In this document: piece after piece, positions 1-6,059 of the stretch
How the letters are laid out: every line of letters starts with the position of its first letter
Position numbering within the stretch: the first letter of the stretch is position 1
DNA from: JAAZHD01 sp012510895
GTDB lineage: Bacteria > Bacillota > Clostridia > Caldicoprobacterales > DTU083
Direction of reading: 5' to 3'
NCBI GenBank assembly: GCA_050951465.1
Contig: JBMNJC010000006.1
Coordinates: forward strand, 1 to 12,951
DNA: 12,951 nucleotides
Made by a program: the position numbers and the translations under genes
Notes under the pieces: model-generated
The model's database searches: none
The model's input: only the letters and a program-made list of their open reading frames with translations
Told to the model about the DNA's origin: nothing

Positions 1-1
1 C

Positions 2-259
2 AAACAGATACGTGAGTATAATAAATTGCCAGATAATATCAGTACCTTCTGGCTGCCCGATGAAGTTGAAATCATGCAGCAATATGGCACTGATTTGGGT
101 ACGTATTTGAACGAGATGTTCGTAAAATTCATAACAGGTGAAGTTGATCTCGCTGCCTTTGATGACTATGTAGCTACAGCTAAATCTATGGGTTTGGAAG
201 AATTGCTTAGAATATATCAAGCCAGATATGACAGAGTTAAAGAATTAGGAGATGAATAA
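2..259 (+). CDS. Extracellular solute-binding protein of a sugar ABC transporter, C-terminal fragment
   Basis: Only the last 85 residues are present; the frame is open to the left edge, so the true start lies outside. The visible part contains an alpha-helical tail (LGTYLNEMFVKFITGEVDL, then a final helix ending RYDRVKELGDE) typical of the C-terminus of family 1 (LipO-like) lipoproteins that work with LplB/YtcP permeases. In that family the protein sits outside the membrane, anchored by an N-terminal lipid, and delivers oligosaccharides to the permeases. The signal peptide and lipobox cannot be seen here. The two downstream permease genes in the same direction support the call. A UUG at 26 is an internal leucine, not a start. 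Confidence 0.85.
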   Translation, partial: KQIREYNKLPDNISTFWLPDEVEIMQQYGTDLGTYLNEMFVKFITGEVDLAAFDDYVATAKSMGLEELLRIYQARYDRVKELGDE

Positions 260-279
260 AAAGTTGCAAAAAATCAGAA

Positions 280-311
280 AAGCAGGGAGCTTGTCTCTCC
301 CTGCTTGTTTT
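280..311 (+). terminator. Intra-operon hairpin between binding-protein and permease genes
   Basis: A perfect 10-bp stem (AAGCAGGGAG at 280-289 with CTCCCTGCTT at 297-306) closes a 7-nt loop and is followed by GTTTT. It lies 20 nt after the binding-protein stop and ends just before the permease Shine-Dalgarno. In sugar ABC operons such hairpins partly terminate transcription or protect the upstream mRNA, so that the binding protein is made in excess over the permeases. The short U-tract suggests partial termination. Confidence 0.75.
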
Positions 312-315
312 CAAA

Positions 316-321
316 GGGAGG
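316..321 (+). promoter_or_regulatory. Ribosome binding site setting the first permease start
   Basis: GGGAGG lies 8 nt before the ATG at 330. It decides the start in favour of 330 over an in-frame ATG at 252, which overlaps the previous stop codon and would force translation through the terminator hairpin. Confidence 0.8.
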
Positions 322-329
322 AAGTCTGT

Positions 330-1286
330 ATGCATGGCGGGCATCAAATTCAACAAAAAACCAAAGCTGAAGAAAAGTTATCTTACAGAATTATAAAAGC
401 ACTGAAGCGCGATAAATATTTGTTTTTACTATTTCTGCCAATATTCATTTGGTATACAATTTTCATGTATGTTCCCATGGGTGGAATAGTGGTAGCATTT
501 AAACATTTTCAGCCCGGTGCAGGTGTTTATGGAGGTGAATGGGTAGGACTGAAATGGTTTAAGCAGTTTTTTGAATCCGCTTATGCGTTTCGTCTTGTAA
601 GAAATACTTTTCTAATATCATTATACAGCTTGATCTTTGGTTTCCCCGTGCCGATTATTTTCGCAATATGTATTACTGAGATTCGCCAGCCCAGGTTAAG
701 AAAATCCATACAAACCGTCAGTTATCTGCCTCATTTTATTTCGACTGTTGTAGTAGTGGGTATGATTAAGCAGTTTCTAGCATTGGATACAGGCCTCGTA
801 AACAATATTTTAGAGAAGATGGGCATTGAGCAAATAAACTTTCTTATGAAGTCTGGCTGGTTCAGGACAATTTATGTGTCATCGGGGATATGGCAGTCAT
901 TTGGATTTAGTTCAATTATATATATTGCAGCTATTATAGGAATTGATCCTTCTTTGTATGAATCAGCAAGAATAGACGGTATAACTAAATTTAAGGAAGT
1001 ATGGTATATTACTATACCTATGATTGCTCCAACCATAATCATTTTGTTTATTCTCCAACTGGGTAACATTATGAGTGTAGGTTTTGAGAAAGTGTTTTTG
1101 CTCTATAATGATGGAATACTTGAAACTGCAGATGTTATTTCCACTTACATATATCGTAGAGGAATTGGTTCAAGTGATTTCAGCTTTTCTGCTGCTGTTG
1201 GGCTATTTAATTCTGTAATAAATTTTATCTTAGTATTTGGAGCTAATGATCTATGCAGAAGAGTCACTCAAACCAGTCTGTGGTAA
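330..1286 (+). CDS. CUT1 sugar ABC transporter permease, LplB type
   Basis: This integral membrane protein of 318 residues is one half of the transmembrane channel of an oligosaccharide importer. The N-terminal 28 residues are polar and charged, followed by a first membrane helix (about 30-48), the VPMGG turn usual for LplB-like proteins, and further hydrophobic helices. The cytoplasmic EAA loop that docks the ATPase is at residues 210-234 (YESARIDG, then an IP-x-IAP end). The C-terminus TQTSLW is typical of the family, and the length is usual. It is followed after 17 nt by the partner permease. No ATPase gene is present in the window; such transporters commonly share an MsmX-type ATPase encoded elsewhere. 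The substrate cannot be read from the sequence. Confidence 0.92.
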   Translation: MHGGHQIQQKTKAEEKLSYRIIKALKRDKYLFLLFLPIFIWYTIFMYVPMGGIVVAFKHFQPGAGVYGGEWVGLKWFKQFFESAYAFRLVRNTFLISLYSLIFGFPVPIIFAICITEIRQPRLRKSIQTVSYLPHFISTVVVVGMIKQFLALDTGLVNNILEKMGIEQINFLMKSGWFRTIYVSSGIWQSFGFSSIIYIAAIIGIDPSLYESARIDGITKFKEVWYITIPMIAPTIIILFILQLGNIMSVGFEKVFLLYNDGILETADVISTYIYRRGIGSSDFSFSAAVGLFNSVINFILVFGANDLCRRVTQTSLW

Positions 1287-1303
1287 AAGGAGGCAGATGA
1301 ATA

Positions 1304-2182
1304 ATGAAAGATAGAGTCGGCTCAAATACTCTGTTCTATATAGTAGTATACCTTATCGCTATTATAGGCGGAATTATTACCTTATATCCTTTTTTATATA
1401 TTTTTAGTGTCTCTATCAGTGATCCCCAGGCGGTCAACAGAGGTGAAGTGTATTTATGGCCGATAGGCTTAAACTTTAATTCGTATAAGTATGTTTTAAG
1501 GAGTAAAGGCATTTGGATGGCATATGGAAATACCATTTTTTATGTAGTAGTTGGAACCATATGCAGCATAGTTGCAACTGTTATGGCCGCTTATCCCCTT
1601 TCAAGAAAAAGCTTTTGTGCCAGAAAGTTTTTTAACTTTTTTATAGTGTTTTGCATGTACTTTTCAGGCGGGTTAATTCCGACTTATCTGTTGATAACAA
1701 GCATGGGATTCTATAACAGCCGTTGGGTTATGATAATACCACTTCTCGTAGCATCTTATTATATCATGATTTGCCGAAGTGCATTTGCATCATTGCCTGA
1801 AGAAGTGATTGAAAGCGCTATAGTAGATGGTGCAAATGACATCCAAATTCTGTTACGAATAGCAGTTCCGCTAATAACACCAACATTAGCAGTTCTTGTT
1901 CTTTATTATGCAGTTGGGCGTTGGAATAACTTTTTCACACCGCTTCTTTATATCAGTAAACAGGAGCTGCAGCCTCTTCAGGTATTATTGCGCAGGATAC
2001 TAATTCAGTCGTCTCAAGAATTGCTGGCAGAAGAAATATTAAAGTCAGAGGATAAAGGAATGGTATCGCTGCAGGTTCGTTATGTAACCATAGTTGTCTC
2101 CACATTGCCGATAATTATGGCATATCCATTTATACAGAAGTATTTTGTTAAGGGCATAATGCTCGGTGCTGTCAAAGGATAA
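1304..2182 (+). CDS. CUT1 sugar ABC transporter permease, YtcP type
   Basis: This second membrane subunit has 292 residues and would form a heterodimer with the preceding permease. Membrane segments are evident at about residues 10-36, 77-97, 108-130, 141-158, 190-207 and 259-275. The EAA ATPase-docking loop is at residues 169-192 (IESAIVDGAND, ending VPLITP). The aromatic GRWNNFFTPLLY segment and the C-terminal KGIMLGAVKG are hallmarks of YtcP/LplC-like permeases. AAAGGAGG ends about 10 nt before the ATG at 1304. The gene is 17 nt after the LplB-type gene and 18 nt before the M20 hydrolase gene, so they are very probably co-transcribed. Confidence 0.93.
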   Translation: MKDRVGSNTLFYIVVYLIAIIGGIITLYPFLYIFSVSISDPQAVNRGEVYLWPIGLNFNSYKYVLRSKGIWMAYGNTIFYVVVGTICSIVATVMAAYPLSRKSFCARKFFNFFIVFCMYFSGGLIPTYLLITSMGFYNSRWVMIIPLLVASYYIMICRSAFASLPEEVIESAIVDGANDIQILLRIAVPLITPTLAVLVLYYAVGRWNNFFTPLLYISKQELQPLQVLLRRILIQSSQELLAEEILKSEDKGMVSLQVRYVTIVVSTLPIIMAYPFIQKYFVKGIMLGAVKG

Positions 2183-2200
2183 AGAGAGGTTCAGATAATT

Positions 2201-3460
2201 ATGAACAGTATGCAGGAGAAGGTTGTTAAATATATTAATGAAAATCAGAATGAGCTGATTGATTTTCTGAGAGACTTGATTCGGATTCCTTCGGTTAATC
2301 ATGGAGCAACCGGAGGTGAAAAAGAATGTCAGGAATTCGTAGCAGAGAAGTATCGTGCATTGGGCCTTGAAGTTGACATGTTTCCCCCTGACAGTGTTCC
2401 GGGAATAACCGAACATCCCGGATTTTTGCCCGGCCGCGACTATCGTGAAAGACCCAATGTGATAGGGGTCTACCGATCCGGCACTGCTCAATCATCTGTG
2501 ATGCTGGCAGGACATATTGACGTTGTGCCTGAAGGTAAACATGATGATTGGACATACGGGCCCTTCAGCGGCACCGTTATTAACGGCAAGATTTATGGAC
2601 GGGGCGCATGCGACGACAAGTACGCAATTGCTGCTTCATATTTCGCCCTTAAAGCTGTTATTGAATGCGGAGCGGCTTTAAACAAAAATGTTTTGCTTGC
2701 CTCTGTTGTTGATGAGGAAAAAGGGGGAGGCAATGGGTCACTGGCTGCCTGCCTTAAGTATCCCTGTGATGAATACCTGTATCTGGACGGGTCTGAGCAA
2801 GCGGCTGTAGCCGGAGTAGGCGGCAGCGTAATGAGTATTGATGTGGCTGCAACAGATTATGTTTCAACAGCCGTACCTGTATTTAATGGCATTGAGCTTT
2901 TAATCAGGCGCCTGAAAGATCTGGAAAAACAACTTGTTGCCCAGTTAACTGCTGATCCTCTATATACTGACGCTGAGTGTGCCAAGTATCCGCTCAGGCT
3001 TTACAGTATGGGAATAGGATCATTTATTGGTGCCAACTACAACAGGGGCAGACTTGTTTACACCATATACTCCTTTGACACAAAAAATGAATTGGAAGAG
3101 AGAGTACGAGGTTTTCTTGACGATATAAACAGAAATGAGTTTAAGCAGATGGGTCTGCGTGCAGAAGGCCCCGTATGGACAACACGTTACTTTGAAAGAA
3201 CAAGCGTACCGATTGACAGCCCGGTAGTTGTTAAATTCAGAAAAGCATATTACCTGGCAACCGGAAATGAGCTGCCAATTGGATGCAGTGTCTTGTCCGA
3301 TTATTATTTATATAATAATTACGGCGGAGGTCATGCTTTAATGACAGGTTTGTCACGGTCTTTTTTTGAGCCTGAATGTCCTCATAATGTCAATGAAAGC
3401 AATGATATTGATAGAATTGTAAAATTCTGCACTGCAATTGCCTTGTATCTCTTAGCATAA
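2201..3460 (+). CDS. M20-family zinc metallopeptidase/amidohydrolase
   Basis: This 419-residue protein is predicted cytoplasmic, with no signal peptide. M20 enzymes use a two-metal centre to cleave peptide or N-acyl bonds. All expected metal and catalytic positions are visible: H105 and D107 in GHIDVVPEG, D138 in GRGACDDK, the catalytic E172 with metal ligand E173 in DEEKGGG, D196 in LDGSE, and H395 in the C-terminal CPHNVNES. The lid domain (about 210-330) lacks the usual A-H-S-x-P type motif; the corresponding stretch reads YVSTAVPVFNG, so the lid histidine that normally helps at the dimer partner's active site is not apparent. That could mean altered substrate choice. A GAGAGG element lies before the ATG at 2201; an in-frame ATG three codons later is possible. 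It sits 18 nt after the permease gene, suggesting it acts on the imported compound. It could be a dipeptidase, N-acyl amino acid hydrolase or amino-sugar deacylase; this cannot be settled by reading. Confidence 0.88.
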   Translation: MNSMQEKVVKYINENQNELIDFLRDLIRIPSVNHGATGGEKECQEFVAEKYRALGLEVDMFPPDSVPGITEHPGFLPGRDYRERPNVIGVYRSGTAQSSVMLAGHIDVVPEGKHDDWTYGPFSGTVINGKIYGRGACDDKYAIAASYFALKAVIECGAALNKNVLLASVVDEEKGGGNGSLAACLKYPCDEYLYLDGSEQAAVAGVGGSVMSIDVAATDYVSTAVPVFNGIELLIRRLKDLEKQLVAQLTADPLYTDAECAKYPLRLYSMGIGSFIGANYNRGRLVYTIYSFDTKNELEERVRGFLDDINRNEFKQMGLRAEGPVWTTRYFERTSVPIDSPVVVKFRKAYYLATGNELPIGCSVLSDYYLYNNYGGGHALMTGLSRSFFEPECPHNVNESNDIDRIVKFCTAIALYLLA

Positions 3461-3464
3461 TAAC

Positions 3465-3499
3465 AGAACCAGGTATTTCTCTGGTTCTCTCAGTCTTTA
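3465..3499 (+). terminator. Putative hairpin terminator after the M20 gene
   Basis: An 8-bp perfect stem (AGAACCAG at 3465-3472 with CTGGTTCT at 3481-3488) with an 8-nt loop starts 4 nt after the stop codon. The following sequence is T-rich but has no continuous T-run. It probably causes partial termination or stabilises the 3' end. Confidence 0.5.
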
Positions 3500-3513
3500 A
3501 TTTCTATATCTGT

Positions 3514-3542
3514 CTGATGTGTAAAAATTCCAATAATATAAT
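3514..3542 (+). promoter_or_regulatory. Putative promoter for the Gfo/Idh/MocA gene
   Basis: A perfect TATAAT at 3537-3542 is preceded with 17-bp spacing by CTGATG at 3514-3519, a weak -35 match. Transcription would begin about 3549, leaving a short leader that contains the Shine-Dalgarno AAAGGAAGG at 3553-3561. It sits directly behind the 3465-3488 hairpin, which fits an independently expressed downstream gene. AT-rich DNA produces such matches by chance, so confidence is modest. Confidence 0.4.
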
Positions 3543-3570
3543 TAATTCGGTTAAAGGAAGGTATGTGAAT

Positions 3571-4674
3571 ATGGAAAAACTTAACATTGGCATAGTTGGT
3601 GTTGGCGGACGGCCGGCTGCGTTCTTAAGAGCGATAGAAATAAGCGATAAAGCCCGGCTGGCAGCTGTCTGTGACTTGAACCGGGATGCTGCCGAGGTCG
3701 CTGTTAAGGATATTGACAATGTTGAAATTTACACTGATTACGAAGAAATGCTTGAAAAAGCAAAACTTGACGCTGTGGTAATAGGAACTCCCATACCTTT
3801 GCATGTACAGCAGTCAATAGCCGCATTAAAACGAAATATCCATGTATTTTGCGAAGTCACTGCAGCTAAAAACCTGGCTGAAGCCAGGCAGCTGGTTGAA
3901 GCCTGCCGCAGTTCACGTGCGCAGTATATGATGGGGGAAAACAGCAATTATCATCATTTCAATATGATTGTGGCTGAGATGGTTAAGAATGGCCTTTTTG
4001 GCAATGTCTTTTATGCTGAGGCTGATTATATACACGACTGCCGTGATCTTTGGGTGAAGACTCCATGGAGAAGAAAGACAAAAGATTCGAAAGGTGTTAC
4101 CTATGGTACTCACAGTTTAGGCCCTGTGCTGACCTGGTTCAGGGATGACCGGGTTGTCAGTGTATGCTGCGCAGGAAGCGGCCGGCACAATTTTGATCTT
4201 GACGGCAGCCCGGCAGAGTGGGAGGATCACTGGATAATGCTATGTAAGACCGCTAAGAACCGATTGATTAAAATCAGTACAAACTTTTCATCACCCCATC
4301 CTTTTACTCACTTTTATTACCTGCAGGGAACCAATGCCGCATTTCGTGCTGAACGCGCCGGAGGCAATTTTCTTAATGCGCGCATTTGTATCCCGGGCAT
4401 CAGTAAAGAAGAGAAATGGGATGAATTGTCCCGTTATGAGGATCAATATATGCCGGAAATATGGAAAAAGTATGGAGAAAAAGCCAGGGGTGGAGGTCAC
4501 GGCGGTTCAGATACCATTATAATGCTGGATTTCATTGATGCAATATACGATGGCCGTCCTGTCCCAATTGATATACATGCTTCGCTGGATATGACACTGC
4601 CGGGTATATACAGTGTAATCTCAGCACAACAAGGCGGTGTATGGGTAGAGGTAGATGACTCAAGGAAATGGTAG
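3571..4674 (+). CDS. Gfo/Idh/MocA-family NAD(P)-dependent protein with GH109-like motifs
   Basis: The protein has 367 residues and is predicted cytoplasmic. A Rossmann nucleotide-binding motif, GIVGVGGRP, is at residues 7-15. The sugar-dehydrogenase EKP motif is absent: the stretch reads CEVTAAK (94-100), so the usual active-site lysine is missing there. The C-terminal domain has YGTHSLGP (178-185) and GGGHGGSD (307-314). These resemble the Y-x-T-H-x-L-G-P and HGG-x-D motifs of GH109-type glycosidases, which use tightly bound NAD+ in a transient oxidation mechanism. It could therefore be a redox-type glycosidase or a sugar oxidoreductase; the sequence leaves both open. The start at 3571 is chosen because AAAGGAAGG ends 9 nt before it. 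An in-frame ATG at 3517 would add 18 residues unlike the family and would lie inside the putative promoter. A strong terminator follows 25 nt after the stop. Confidence 0.87.
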   Translation: MEKLNIGIVGVGGRPAAFLRAIEISDKARLAAVCDLNRDAAEVAVKDIDNVEIYTDYEEMLEKAKLDAVVIGTPIPLHVQQSIAALKRNIHVFCEVTAAKNLAEARQLVEACRSSRAQYMMGENSNYHHFNMIVAEMVKNGLFGNVFYAEADYIHDCRDLWVKTPWRRKTKDSKGVTYGTHSLGPVLTWFRDDRVVSVCCAGSGRHNFDLDGSPAEWEDHWIMLCKTAKNRLIKISTNFSSPHPFTHFYYLQGTNAAFRAERAGGNFLNARICIPGISKEEKWDELSRYEDQYMPEIWKKYGEKARGGGHGGSDTIIMLDFIDAIYDGRPVPIDIHASLDMTLPGIYSVISAQQGGVWVEVDDSRKW

Positions 4675-4699
4675 TTTATAAAACAGAATATGGTTTGTT

Positions 4700-4756
4700 T
4701 ATGCTCCCTCTCTTACGTTTAATATCTATATTGAGATATTTGAGGGAGCATATTTT
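4700..4756 (+). terminator. Compound hairpin terminator ending the transporter cluster
   Basis: An 11-bp perfect outer stem (TATGCTCCCTC at 4700-4710 with GAGGGAGCATA at 4742-4752) encloses a second perfect 7-bp stem (AATATCT at 4721-4727 with AGATATT at 4734-4740). A one-sided internal loop separates them, and TTTT at 4753-4756 follows. The composite structure lies 26 nt after the Gfo/Idh/MocA stop and separates region 1 from the LacI-led region. Confidence 0.8.
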
Positions 4757-4775
4757 ATATTAAGGTTCTGTGTTA

Positions 4776-4805
4776 TTGCATTAAATATGTAATTATTTGT
4801 ATAAT
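4776..4805 (+). promoter_or_regulatory. Candidate promoter for the LacI-led operon
   Basis: A perfect TATAAT at 4800-4805 is preceded by TTGCAT at 4776-4781 with 18-bp spacing. Transcription would start near 4812, giving a leader of about 165 nt. The 9-mer TTGCATTAA recurs 70 bp downstream at 4846-4854. The region is very A+T-rich, so other promoters cannot be excluded. Confidence 0.4.
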
Positions 4806-4944
4806 AATCTTGTTAATTGATATGAAAATAACAAATATATAAAATTTGCATTAATCAGCATTTTGAATTTATTTATTGAAATTGGAGTCTGCCATTATAA
4901 CCAAATAAATAAAAAGTGCAAACATAGATAATACATAAAATAAG

Positions 4945-4956
4945 GCAAAGTTTTGC
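4945..4956. promoter_or_regulatory. Operator-like palindrome upstream of the LacI-family gene
   Basis: GCAAAGTTTTGC is symmetric apart from its central dinucleotide (GCAAA and TTTGC half-sites). It ends 22 nt before the start codon and directly precedes the Shine-Dalgarno. LacI-family proteins bind short palindromes as dimers and often regulate their own gene, so this is a candidate autoregulatory operator. A related half-site, GCAAA, occurs at 4918-4922. No binding evidence can be drawn from the sequence. Confidence 0.4.
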
Positions 4957-4964
4957 TAATAGAT

Positions 4965-4970
4965 GGAGGA
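4965..4970 (+). promoter_or_regulatory. Ribosome binding site supporting a UUG start
   Basis: GGAGGA lies 8 nt before the TTG at 4979. Together with the perfect register of the helix-turn-helix directly after it, this identifies UUG as the initiation codon. UUG starts lower translation and are plausible for a repressor. Confidence 0.8.
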
Positions 4971-4978
4971 GCTTTGTT

Positions 4979-6025
4979 TTGAAAAAGGTAACAATTAAAG
5001 ATGTGGCAAGGGAAGCAAATGTATCCGTTGGCACGGTATATCGTGCAATAAATAATACAGGGCGAATTAAGAAAGAAACCCGTGAACGTGTTTTGGAAGT
5101 AGTAGAAAGGCTGGGCTACAGGGCCAATACTGTTGCCAGAGGCCTTGCATTGCGTAAAAAATTTGTCATCCTTGTCATAATGCCTTATGCGCCGGAAATA
5201 TTCTGGGATGAGGTAAGAAAAGGAACCAGGATGGCAGCAGCAGAATTATCGGAGCTGAATGTGCAAATAATTGAGTTTAATCATGTAAATGGAAAATGCC
5301 AAAACCGAAATATCAGAGATATCCTTGACACAAATGAAATAGATGCCATAGCCATGGCTCCCGTTATGTTCGATGATCATGAATATGTGACTAAATATGC
5401 TAATGAGAATAATATCCCCCTGGCTACTTTCGATGATGACACGTCAGCAGGTGAAAGGCTGTTTTATTATGGTCCCGATGATTACCTGGCAGGTCAGATG
5501 GCAGCTGAGCTGATGTATAAATTCAGCGGCGGTTCGGGAACATGCTGTATCATATCACGGTCAGTAGACAACAGTTATAAACGTGTACAGGGCTTTAAGG
5601 AGTATATCGAAAAAAACTATCTTGACTTTGGTATAGGAAAAATTTACATCTGTACGACAGAAGAAGCAATGTCGGTTGTAGGTCAGGCTATTAAGGAATT
5701 CCCTGATGCAAAGGGATTTTATTGTGATCAATACACTACATTGTATAATAGCTATAGGCTCTTTGAACAAGCTGGAAAGAAATATGTAGTAATAGGACAT
5801 GAGTATAATGAAGAATACAAGGAAGCGCTTCACAAAGGCACAATAACCGCTATATTGGCCCAGGAGAGAGTTTGTCAGGGATATTATCCGGTCAAAATGT
5901 TATATGAATATCTTATCACAGGGGAAAAGCCGTCCAAAGATATTTACTATTCCAATATAAATATCATAATAGGTACAAATGCAGACTATCTGCAGCACAA
6001 TGAATATGGCTGCGGATATGAATAA
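4979..6025 (+). CDS. LacI-family transcriptional regulator
   Basis: The protein has 348 residues, the usual family length. The N-terminal helix-turn-helix (residues 5-24) reads TIKDVAREANVSVGTVYRAI; the usual serine of TVSR is replaced by tyrosine (Y21) in a recognition-helix position. The hinge helix (about 50-60, ARGLALRK) has L56, matching the minor-groove leucine of LacI. Residues from about 62 form a periplasmic-binding-protein-like effector domain (PEIFWDEVRKG, FDDDTSAGERLFYYG, FYCDQYTT), so the ligand is probably a sugar or sugar-like compound. The gene heads a three-gene unidirectional set, 34 nt before the deacetylase gene. It probably controls these genes and perhaps the adjacent transporter cluster; no shared operator with region 1 was clearly found. 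Confidence 0.93.
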   Translation: MKKVTIKDVAREANVSVGTVYRAINNTGRIKKETRERVLEVVERLGYRANTVARGLALRKKFVILVIMPYAPEIFWDEVRKGTRMAAAELSELNVQIIEFNHVNGKCQNRNIRDILDTNEIDAIAMAPVMFDDHEYVTKYANENNIPLATFDDDTSAGERLFYYGPDDYLAGQMAAELMYKFSGGSGTCCIISRSVDNSYKRVQGFKEYIEKNYLDFGIGKIYICTTEEAMSVVGQAIKEFPDAKGFYCDQYTTLYNSYRLFEQAGKKYVVIGHEYNEEYKEALHKGTITAILAQERVCQGYYPVKMLYEYLITGEKPSKDIYYSNINIIIGTNADYLQHNEYGCGYE

Positions 6026-6059
6026 GTTATATTTTATAAAGATTCAAGGGGGGTTTACG

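Larger units (their letters stand above)
4757..4978. other. AT-rich intergenic regulatory region before the LacI-family gene
   Basis: There is no gene in this 222-bp stretch between the terminator and the regulator start. It contains the candidate promoter (4776-4805), a direct repeat of TTGCATTAA (4776 and 4846), an A/T-only 10-bp inverted repeat (4868-4877 with 4904-4913, 26-nt spacer), the operator-like palindrome at 4945-4956 and the Shine-Dalgarno at 4965-4970. No conserved riboswitch structure was recognised. Confidence 0.6.

Noticed and set aside
252..329. N-terminal extension of the LplB-type permease starting at 252
   Set aside because: It would encode the terminator hairpin and does not resemble the family N-terminus, whereas a strong Shine-Dalgarno precedes the ATG at 330.
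2045..2491. Minus-strand open frame of 148 codons over the permease/M20 junction
   Set aside because: It lies antisense to two well-supported genes, has no recognisable domain, and its composition looks like reverse-complement coding.
3517..3570. Earlier in-frame start of the Gfo/Idh/MocA gene
   Set aside because: There is no good Shine-Dalgarno there and the extra 18 residues are unlike the family; 3571 has AAAGGAAGG at good spacing.
4868..4913. A/T-only 10-bp inverted repeat as an operator or hairpin
   Set aside because: It is low-complexity A/T sequence with a 26-nt spacer, likely to arise by chance in this AT-rich region.
5979..6059. Earlier in-frame start of the deacetylase inside the regulator gene
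   Set aside because: The strong AAGGGGGG site before 6060 and the immediate beginning of the NodB fold there make 6060 the start.
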